From: Sphingomonas sp. LR60 | Lineage (GTDB): Bacteria; Pseudomonadota; Alphaproteobacteria; Sphingomonadales; Sphingomonadaceae | Direction: 5' to 3' | Length of the DNA: 64,000 bases | Assembly (NCBI RefSeq): GCF_036855935.1 | Contig: NZ_JASPFK010000001.1 | Span: 1,337,501 to 1,401,500 of the forward strand | Part shown: positions 31,389 to 37,974 of the stretch, piece after piece | How positions within the stretch are numbered: the first letter of the stretch is position 1 | Layout: every line of letters starts with the position of its first letter | Made by a program: the position numbers and the translations under genes | The notes under the pieces: model-generated | The model's input: the letters and a program-made list of their open reading frames with translations, nothing else | The model's database searches: none | What the model was told of the DNA's origin: nothing

Positions 31389-31838
31389 ATGCCGCTGCGA
31401 CGCTTTCCCCTCGTGCTGCTGACGCTCGCTGCGCTGCCTGCAGCGGCGCAGAGTGGGCCACCGACGACCACCGCGCGGGTGTCGCGCACCACGCCTGCCG
31501 AGGGCGTGTCGCGTAGCGCGCCGGTGAATGGCGTGATCGTCCTCTATGGCAACGAACGCTGCCCGACCGACAATGCCGGTAACGAAGTGGTGGTCTGCAC
31601 GCGCCGTCCTGCGGAAGAGCAGTTTCGTATCCCCAAGGAGTTGCGCAACTTCGAGGTGACGCCCGAGAATGAGAATTGGGCGGCACGCGAACAGGCCAAT
31701 CGCGATGTCGGGACGGTCGGCGTCGGGAGTTGCTCGACGGTCGGCGCGGCGAGCGCGACGGGCTGCGTCACGCAGAGTGCGACGCGGTGGAAGAAGGAGC
31801 GTCGCGCCGAAGCGAAGCGGGATACGCCCGAGCTGTAG
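31389..31838 (+). CDS. Small secreted hypothetical protein
   Basis: This 149-residue product has a clear signal peptide (MPLRRFPLVLLTLAALPAAAQ). The mature part is soluble, with two cysteine pairs (ERCPTDN..VVCTRR and GSCSTV..TGCVTQ) that could form disulfides. Similar proteins of unknown function are common in this group, as far as I can tell from the VNGVIVLYGNERCPTDNAG style. It starts 8 bases after coq7, so it is probably the last gene of that operon. Confidence 0.75.
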   Translation: MPLRRFPLVLLTLAALPAAAQSGPPTTTARVSRTTPAEGVSRSAPVNGVIVLYGNERCPTDNAGNEVVVCTRRPAEEQFRIPKELRNFEVTPENENWAAREQANRDVGTVGVGSCSTVGAASATGCVTQSATRWKKERRAEAKRDTPEL

Positions 31839-31859
31839 AGGCCGGGGCGGAAGCAGCGA

Positions 31860-31882
31860 GGCCCCGGATCAGGTCCGGGGCG
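31860..31882. repeat. CCCCGGATCAGGTCCGGGG palindrome
   Basis: A near-perfect palindrome lies between convergent ends (hypothetical protein and DedA). It has the same core as the elements at 17885-17972 and 21418-21530. Confidence 0.7.
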
Positions 31883-31894
31883 ACAAACGGGGTG

Positions 31895-32527
31895 TCAGCC
31901 CTTCGCTTTCATGCCCTTGACGCGGTGCCAGATGTAGAAGGCGATCGCCGCCACCAGCACGACGCCGATCGCCGCGTCGGCGCGGTGGAAGAACGCCTTG
32001 AGGCGCGGATCGCTGTTCCACTTGTCGCCCAGCGTCATCCCGATCCAGGCCAGCAACAGGCAGAACGGCCACGAGCCGATGAAGGTGTAGAGGTGGAAGG
32101 GGATCAGCTTCATCCGCGCCACACCGGCGGGGAAGGCGATGAAGGTACGGATCACCGGCAGCATCCGCCCGATCAGGATCGCCCACCCGCCCCAGCGATT
32201 GAAGAAGCGATCGGCGAGATCCAGCTCGCCTGGCCCGAGCAGCACGTAGCGCCCGAACTTCTCCGCCATCGGCCGCCCGCCGCGCCGCCCGATCTCATAA
32301 GCGACGATCGAGCCGAGATTGCACCCCAGTGCGCCGGCGGTCGCGGCGAGGAACAGGTTCAACTCGCCGGTCGACACCAGATAGCCCGCGAACGGCATAA
32401 TGATCTCGCTGGGCAGCGGGATGCATGCGCTCTCGATCGCCATCAACAGCGCGATACCCCAATAACCGCCGGCAGAAATGACGGCGATGGCAAAGCCCGC
32501 GAGGGCGGCAAGGATCTTCTCGACCAT
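31895..32527 (-). CDS. DedA family membrane protein
   Basis: This 210-residue polytopic protein of the DedA/VTT superfamily is implicated in lipid scrambling and membrane-potential homeostasis. Markers are the IESACIPLPSEIIMPFAGYL re-entrant segment, the GxxxG-rich GALGCNLGSIVAYEIGRRGG helix, and the conserved arginines in RMLPVIRTFIAFPAGVARM. ATG 32527 is used; an in-frame GTG at 32545 would add six residues. It is divergent from the aldo/keto reductase. Confidence 0.92.
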   Translation of the reverse strand: MVEKILAALAGFAIAVISAGGYWGIALLMAIESACIPLPSEIIMPFAGYLVSTGELNLFLAATAGALGCNLGSIVAYEIGRRGGRPMAEKFGRYVLLGPGELDLADRFFNRWGGWAILIGRMLPVIRTFIAFPAGVARMKLIPFHLYTFIGSWPFCLLLAWIGMTLGDKWNSDPRLKAFFHRADAAIGVVLVAAIAFYIWHRVKGMKAKG

Positions 32528-32607
32528 TTGCTGCGCTTGCGGCACGGCGGCGAGAAAGGGAAGCGGGAATCCGGGAACCGCGCCGGGACAGCAATGGTTC
32601 GTCGCGC

Positions 32608-33402
32608 ATGACGGAACTTACATTGAACGACGGTCGTGCCATGCCGCAGTTGGGCCTTGGCACTTATCAGATCCCCGATGCGCAGGTGGCGCAGGTGGTT
32701 CGCGCGGGGCTCGATCTCGGCTTCGGCCTGGTCGACACCGCCTCGATCTATCACAATGAGCGCGGTGTCGGTGAGGGGCTGGCGCATGACGACGTCTGGG
32801 TGACGACCAAATTGTGGCACGACCAGCATGGCGATGCGGCGGCGGCGCTCGACGCCAGTCTGGCGCTGCTCGGTCGTGACTATGTCGATCTGTACCTGAT
32901 CCACTGGCCGCATCCCGATGGCGAACGCTTCGTGGATGCGTGGCGGACGCTGATCGAATTGCGCGAGCGTGGGCTGGCACGGTCGATCGGTGTGTCAAAC
33001 TTCCTGCCCGAGCATCTCGACGCGATCATCGATGCGACGGGGGTCGTGCCGGCGGTCAACCAGATCGAGCTGCATCCGACGTTCCAGCAGCGCGCGGTAC
33101 AGGATGCCAATCGCGCGCACGGGATCGTGACGCAGAGCTGGAGCCCGCTCGGGCAGGGCGCGACGCTGAAGGACGAGCGCGTCGTGCAAATCGCGGACGA
33201 GGCGGGAGCGACGCCGGCGCAGGTGATCATCGCCTGGCATCTCGCGAAGGGCTTGTCGGTAATCCCGAAGGCGGGTGATCTGGAGCATCTCGCCAGCAAT
33301 TGGGGCGCGCAGAAGGTGCAATTTTCGGACGAGCAGATCGCGGCGATCGACGCGATGGATGATCCTGACGGACGTATGGGACCCGATCCGCGAGAGATGT
33401 GA
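32608..33402 (+). CDS. Aldo/keto reductase (2,5-diketo-D-gluconate reductase type)
   Basis: This 264-residue TIM-barrel oxidoreductase reduces carbonyls with NADPH. The catalytic tetrad can be read: Asp and Tyr in LVDTASIYHNE, Lys in VTTKLW and His in LIHWPHPDG. The cofactor tail VIPKAGDLEHLASNW matches the IPKS motif, with Ala in place of Ser. It is monocistronic, with a solitary repeat arm downstream. The substrate cannot be deduced. Confidence 0.92.
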   Translation: MTELTLNDGRAMPQLGLGTYQIPDAQVAQVVRAGLDLGFGLVDTASIYHNERGVGEGLAHDDVWVTTKLWHDQHGDAAAALDASLALLGRDYVDLYLIHWPHPDGERFVDAWRTLIELRERGLARSIGVSNFLPEHLDAIIDATGVVPAVNQIELHPTFQQRAVQDANRAHGIVTQSWSPLGQGATLKDERVVQIADEAGATPAQVIIAWHLAKGLSVIPKAGDLEHLASNWGAQKVQFSDEQIAAIDAMDDPDGRMGPDPREM

Positions 33403-33426
33403 AGGGGATCGGCACCCTGCTCCGTC

Positions 33427-33452
33427 GTTGCTTCGCTACGCTCGCAATGACG
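33427..33452. repeat. Solitary arm of the GTCATTGCGAGCG repeat
   Basis: Only the right-hand arm (TTGCTTCGCTACGCTCGCAATGACG) is present. It lies between the convergent aldo/keto reductase and UdgX genes and has no partner arm within 100 bases. Confidence 0.75.
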
Positions 33453-33456
33453 GACG

Positions 33457-34854
33457 TCAGCTTAGCGCCGCGTGCGCCAGCTTCAGATCCTCGACGAAGC
33501 GCGCAAACTCCGTGGTGCGCGCATCCTCGTCGGGCAGGCGTAGCAGATAGCTGGGATGGACCGTGATCCAGGCCGCACCGCCATCCGGTAGGCGTTGTTC
33601 GCGACCACGTTCGCGACCGATCGTCATCAACTTGCCGAACAGACTGCGCGCGGCGGTCGCGCCCAGCGCCACTGTCACCTTCGGCCGCAATAGCAGTTGC
33701 TCCTGTTCGATCCACCAGCGGCACGCCTCGATCTCGCCCGCGTCGGGCTTGGCGTGGATGCGGCGCTTGCCGCGCGGCTCGAACTTGAAGTGCTTGACCG
33801 CGTTCGTGACATAGGTCTGCTCGCGGGTAATCCCGGCAGCGGCGAGTGCACGGTTGAACACCTGACCAGCGGGGCCGACGAACGGGTGGCCGGCAAGATC
33901 CTCCTGATCGCCGGGTTGCTCCCCGACGAACATCATCGGCGCCGACACCGGTCCCTCGCCGAACACCGTCTGCGTCGCATGCTTGTGGAGGTGGCAGCGC
34001 GTGCAGGCGGTGGCTTCGTCGCGTAGCGCCTCCCATGCGAGTTGCGCATTGCCGCCGATCTCCTCCCGGTCTCGGGCTCGCTCGATCATTCCGCTCTCCC
34101 GTGCCTGTGCGCTGGCCAGCAATTGCGGCACCAGCGCGGTTTCCGGCATGTTCTTCCAGTATTTGCGCGGCATTTCCTTGAGCATCGCGTTCACCTTGAC
34201 GCGCGCCGGGTTGAAGATGCTGGCGTAATAGGTCTTCCACACTTCCTCGACCGGATCGCCCTCCGGCGCGTCGCCGCGCACCGCCGCCGGGCCTTCGGTC
34301 AGCCGCGCGCCGTCCCAATGGATCGAGACCTCGGGAGTGAGGATCGACCAGCGCATCGATGCGAAGCGGTTGACGAAGAACGCGGCGTTGCCGCGGACGA
34401 TATGATGCTCAGGCTCGAACCACGCGACATAGCGGTCGCCGTCATCGTCGGTGACGCTGCGGAAGCGCACGAAGGCGCGCATCTTGTGGATGTCGCGGCG
34501 GACCGCCTTCGCCAGCCCTTCGAGCCGGCGCACGAGCGGATCGGCATGATCCTCGACCAGCCGCGGCATGTCGCGCAGGCGCCATAGCAACGTGTAGAGC
34601 AGCGCGAACCGCTCCGGATCGCGGTGGAGGATTGCGTCCCCGGCCAGCGCGATGAATGCGCGCGACACGCGCAACGGGGAGGCGGCGGGCGGCGGCGCTC
34701 CGGCGGGTTCCGCCGCCGTTGCAAACAAGTCCTCCGCCGCCGTGCCGACCTGCCACACGACACGGTCGGGCGGCACGTCGGCGGCGATCAGCGCGCGCGC
34801 GGCTTCACGCCAGGCGTCCATGTCATCTGGCGCGGAGAGAGTCGCGACGCGCAT
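33457..34854 (-). CDS. DUF4130 - UdgX fusion: covalent uracil-DNA-binding glycosylase-family protein
   Basis: This 465-residue protein has two domains. Residues about 80-240 are DUF4130 (LLYTLLWRLRDMPRLVEDHADP; KTYYASIFNPARVKVNAMLKEMPRKYWKNMPE), annotated in families as a putative DNA metabolism domain. Residues about 270-460 are a family-4-like uracil-DNA glycosylase. It has cluster cysteines Cys284/Cys287, motif GEQPGDQED (311-319) and HPS (433-435). The loop KRRIH (363-367) is the UdgX signature whose His attaches covalently to uracil-derived abasic DNA. It is the last gene of an operon with hemerythrin and radical SAM genes behind a LexA-type box. A repair or damage-marking role is likely. 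Confidence 0.92.
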   Translation of the reverse strand: MRVATLSAPDDMDAWREAARALIAADVPPDRVVWQVGTAAEDLFATAAEPAGAPPPAASPLRVSRAFIALAGDAILHRDPERFALLYTLLWRLRDMPRLVEDHADPLVRRLEGLAKAVRRDIHKMRAFVRFRSVTDDDGDRYVAWFEPEHHIVRGNAAFFVNRFASMRWSILTPEVSIHWDGARLTEGPAAVRGDAPEGDPVEEVWKTYYASIFNPARVKVNAMLKEMPRKYWKNMPETALVPQLLASAQARESGMIERARDREEIGGNAQLAWEALRDEATACTRCHLHKHATQTVFGEGPVSAPMMFVGEQPGDQEDLAGHPFVGPAGQVFNRALAAAGITREQTYVTNAVKHFKFEPRGKRRIHAKPDAGEIEACRWWIEQEQLLLRPKVTVALGATAARSLFGKLMTIGRERGREQRLPDGGAAWITVHPSYLLRLPDEDARTTEFARFVEDLKLAHAALS

Positions 34855-34863
34855 CGGTCGTGA

Positions 34864-35349
34864 TTAGTCGCGCTCGTCGCCGCCGGGCGAGTTGTCGCGT
34901 GCCAGGTCCAGCTCGGCGGGCTTGCGCTCCTCATAGGTGTCGGCGAGGCGTTCCTCGGTTGCGTCATCGAGCTTCTCCTCGGCGGCGGGAAACATCTCTT
35001 CCTCTTCCTCGTCGATATGATGTTCGTAGCGGTGGCGCATGTGGGCGAACTTCTCCTCCCAGGCGTCCGAGCCGAACTCCATCTCAAACAATTCGCCGAT
35101 CAAGTCGTCGACTTCCTTGTGCTCGGCAACCGAGTGCCGTGCATCGTCTCGCAAATCGGGGCGGCCGAGCATCGTCGCATAGAGCGACTCCTCCTCGGCA
35201 GCGGCGTGGCTTTGAACCTCCAGCCGAAACGTTTCGAACAGCTCGCGGCGCTCGGCGCTGTCGCCCTTCTGCGCGTCGAGCCGCTTGAGCATGTCGCGCT
35301 GCTTGTCGTGATCGCGCTTGAGGTCCGCGTAGATTTCTGCCTGCGCCAT
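34864..35349 (-). CDS. Hemerythrin HHE-domain protein
   Basis: This 161-residue helical protein has spaced His/Glu ligands of a di-iron hemerythrin-like site: His14 (KRDHDKQ), His48 and Glu52/53 (QSHAAAEEES), His77 (AEHKEVD) and His110/111 with Glu115 (RYEHHIDEEEEE). Both ends are strongly charged, and the tail is acidic and probably disordered. Such domains bind O2, sense iron or oxidants, or store iron. ATG 35349 follows AAGGAG. It is 61 bases after the radical SAM gene and 9 before UdgX, so it is an operon member whose role there is unexplained. Confidence 0.9.
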   Translation of the reverse strand: MAQAEIYADLKRDHDKQRDMLKRLDAQKGDSAERRELFETFRLEVQSHAAAEEESLYATMLGRPDLRDDARHSVAEHKEVDDLIGELFEMEFGSDAWEEKFAHMRHRYEHHIDEEEEEMFPAAEEKLDDATEERLADTYEERKPAELDLARDNSPGGDERD

Positions 35350-35410
35350 ATCGATCTCCTTCGAGGCCGAAGCGCATGAGGCGGCGCGCCGTTTCACACG
35401 CGATTCATTC

Positions 35411-36664
35411 TCACGCGCCGAACAATTCCAATTGCTGGCGGGAGGGGTGGGGCGTGACGAGCGGTTTGAGCTCGGCGCGGTCGGTGAGCGTCACCGGACG
35501 CCAGTCTTCGGCGACGATGAACGGACGGATGCGCGCGATCGATACGGTCAGCCGCGCCACGTCATCGAGCCGCAGCCGACGCCAGCGGCGTGCGGCAAGG
35601 ATGCTCTTGACCGCCTTCGTGCCGAGACCGGGAACGCGCCAGAGCAACTCACGCGGGGCGCGGTTGACGTCGACCGGAAATTGGTCGCGAAACTTGAGCG
35701 CCCAGGCGAGCTTCGGATCGATATCGAGCGGCAACATGCCCGTGGCGTCGTCGGTCGCGGCGACCACTTCGCGCGGCTGGAAACCGTAGAAGCGCATCAG
35801 CCAATCCGACTGATACAGCCGATGCTCGCGCATCAATGGCGGACGTTGCAGCGGGAGCACGCTCGATGCGTCCGGGATGGGGCTGAACGCCGAATAATAG
35901 ACGCGGCGCAAACCGAAGCGATTGTAAAGCGACGACGCCTTGGTGACGATGTCGCCATCGGTCGCGGCATCGGCCCCGACGATCATCTGCGTCGACTGAC
36001 CGGCGGGAGCAAAGCGTGGAGCGGACTTGTACTTGGTGCGCGCTTCGGTCGTGTCCACGATCGCCGCGTTCATCTTGCCCATCGCGCCCTCGATACGGGC
36101 GTTGTCCTTCTCGGGCGCGAGCCGCTTCAGCCCGCCGACGGTCGGCAACTCGACATTGATCGAGACGCGATCGGCATAGAGCCCAGCCTGATGCACAAGC
36201 TCGGGATCGGCGTCGGGGATCGTCTTGAGGTGAATATAGCCGCGGAAGTGGTGATCCTCGCGCAGGCTGCGCGCAACTTCGACCAGTTGCTCCATCGTAT
36301 AATTCGAGGATTTGATGATTCCCGACGACAGGAACAATCCCTCGATATAATTGCGGCGATAGAAGGAAAGGGTCAGGTTGACGACCTCCTGCGCGGTGAA
36401 GCGCGCGCGGCGGACGTTCGAACTCTTGCGGTTGATGCAGTAATGGCAGTCGAAGATGCAGCTGTTCGTCAGCAGGATCTTGAGCAACGAGATGCAGCGC
36501 CCGTCGGGGGCATAGGCGTGGCAGATGCCCATGCCTTCGGTCGAACCGATCCCCTTGCCATCAGCGGAATTGCGCTTCGCGGTGCCCGACGAAGCGCAGG
36601 ACGCGTCATATTTTGCCGCATCCGCAAGGATTTCCAGCTTCTGTCGGACATCCAGTTGCGCCAT
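35411..36664 (-). CDS. Putative DNA modification/repair radical SAM protein with helix-hairpin-helix
   Basis: This 417-residue protein carries the radical SAM cluster motif CX3CX2C at Cys69, Cys73 and Cys76 (NSCIFDCHYC). A barrel typical of the family annotated as putative DNA modification/repair radical SAM protein follows, with LFLSSGIIKSSNYTMEQLVE and IHLKTIPDADPELV. A C-terminal helix-hairpin-helix (VNRAPRELLWRVPGLGTKAV) would bind DNA. This family is known to co-occur with UdgX/DUF4130. ATG 36664 is preferred because homologues start MA..VRxKLEIL; ATG 36718 would add 18 residues. The chemistry is unknown. Confidence 0.92.
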   Translation of the reverse strand: MAQLDVRQKLEILADAAKYDASCASSGTAKRNSADGKGIGSTEGMGICHAYAPDGRCISLLKILLTNSCIFDCHYCINRKSSNVRRARFTAQEVVNLTLSFYRRNYIEGLFLSSGIIKSSNYTMEQLVEVARSLREDHHFRGYIHLKTIPDADPELVHQAGLYADRVSINVELPTVGGLKRLAPEKDNARIEGAMGKMNAAIVDTTEARTKYKSAPRFAPAGQSTQMIVGADAATDGDIVTKASSLYNRFGLRRVYYSAFSPIPDASSVLPLQRPPLMREHRLYQSDWLMRFYGFQPREVVAATDDATGMLPLDIDPKLAWALKFRDQFPVDVNRAPRELLWRVPGLGTKAVKSILAARRWRRLRLDDVARLTVSIARIRPFIVAEDWRPVTLTDRAELKPLVTPHPSRQQLELFGA

Positions 36665-36666
36665 GT

Positions 36667-36681
36667 GTTCGATGTATGTTC
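36667..36681 (-). promoter_or_regulatory. LexA-type SOS box (GTTC-N7-GTTC)
   Basis: On the plus strand the sequence is GTTC-GATGTAT-GTTC, a perfect direct repeat with 7-base spacing, the alphaproteobacterial LexA consensus. It ends two bases before the radical SAM start codon, so bound repressor would block initiation or elongation. It lies in the 65-base gap shared with the divergent GT87-like gene. Confidence 0.75.
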
Positions 36682-36729
36682 GACAAGGCGGCTTGTCGAG
36701 GGCACATCGCTTTGCCATGGATCAGCCCC

Positions 36730-37974
36730 GTGAAGAAGCTGATCGACCGGCTCGGCCCCAATGGCCCGTACCTTGCGCTGGCGCTGACGTGCCTGCTCGG
36801 CTGGGCGTTCAAGGCGCATTGCGGCGCGGGGTGGAGCGGGTCCGAGCAGTATATTACCGGCTGTTATAGCGATGCGGTGCCGTTCTGGGGCTTGCGGGGG
36901 GTCGCGGCGGGGCAGGTTCCGTACTTCGAGGCGCGGATGGAATATCCGGTGCTGACCGGCGCGCTGATCTGGGTCGAAGGACTGGTCGCGCGCGTGATCG
37001 GTGGGCGGGGCGCGGATGCGGCCGACTTCCTCAATGCGGTGACGCTCGGCAATGCGATCCTCGCCTTCGTGGTGCTGGAGTTCCTGCGCAGCGGCGGCGT
37101 GGGGATCAGGCGGCAATATGCGTGGGCGCTCGCGCCGCCGCTGGTGCTGTATCTCGGGCATAATTGGGATCTGCTGGCGGTGAGTTTCGCGGTCGCGGCG
37201 TTGCTGGCGGCACGGCGCGGGGCGGACCGGAAGGCGACCGCGCTGGCGGCACTGGGGGGCGCGGCGAAGCTGTTCCCGGTGGTGATGCTGCCGTTGTTCG
37301 GATTGGGCGCGTTGTTCCGCGCCGGCTGGCGCTGGCCGCATCGGATCGGCGCGGCGGCGGCGATGGTGGTGGTCGCGGTGGTCGCATGGGGCGTGGTCAA
37401 CCTGCCCGTGGCCGCGCTGGCGTTCGAGAATTGGCGTGAATTCTATACCTTTTCCAGCGAGCGCAGCGGGACGGCGGCAAGCGCCTGGGAGTTGATGGCG
37501 CAGTTCGGCTGGTGGGCCACCGACATACCGACGCGCAATTTCTGGTCGTTCGTGCTCTTCGCGGGTGGCGCGGCGACGATCGTCGCGGTGGGCTGGCGCA
37601 AGCACGGCGAGCGACCGTGGTTGCTGTTCATGCCGGTGCTGGCGTGGTTCCTGCTGACCAACAAGGTCTATTCGCCACAGTTCGATCTGTGGCTTTGGCC
37701 GATGATCGTGCTGACCGGCACGCGGGTGCGGGCGATGGCGCTGTTCCTGCTCGGCGACCTGCTCGCCTATTTCGCGGAATTCTGGCTGTTCGCGGGAATG
37801 GACGGCCCGTGGCCGTCGGCGACGCAATCGGACATCCTTGCCGCCGCGATCGTGCGCGGGGTGGCGATGCTATGGTTGATCCACGGCGCGGTGCGCGACG
37901 ATGCGCCCGGCTGGACGCTCATTCCGCCGCCAGCAGCTCCGCCGCTTGAAGATCGACCGACACCAGCCGGCTGA
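36730..37974 (+). CDS. GT87 / DUF2029-like polyprenyl-sugar glycosyltransferase, integral membrane
   Basis: This 414-residue protein has about nine to ten hydrophobic helices. An early loop carries EQYITGCYSDAVPFWGLRG, and a periplasm-facing EYPVLTGALIW and a later YSPQFDLWLWPM fit the GT-C/GT87 mannosyltransferase-like superfamily. Acceptor and donor are unknown. GTG 36730 is the first good start. Its 3' end overlaps the smc 3' end by 56 bases on the opposite strand. Its promoter shares the gap with the LexA box but may not be controlled by it. Confidence 0.75.
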   Translation: MKKLIDRLGPNGPYLALALTCLLGWAFKAHCGAGWSGSEQYITGCYSDAVPFWGLRGVAAGQVPYFEARMEYPVLTGALIWVEGLVARVIGGRGADAADFLNAVTLGNAILAFVVLEFLRSGGVGIRRQYAWALAPPLVLYLGHNWDLLAVSFAVAALLAARRGADRKATALAALGGAAKLFPVVMLPLFGLGALFRAGWRWPHRIGAAAAMVVVAVVAWGVVNLPVAALAFENWREFYTFSSERSGTAASAWELMAQFGWWATDIPTRNFWSFVLFAGGAATIVAVGWRKHGERPWLLFMPVLAWFLLTNKVYSPQFDLWLWPMIVLTGTRVRAMALFLLGDLLAYFAEFWLFAGMDGPWPSATQSDILAAAIVRGVAMLWLIHGAVRDDAPGWTLIPPPAAPPLEDRPTPAG

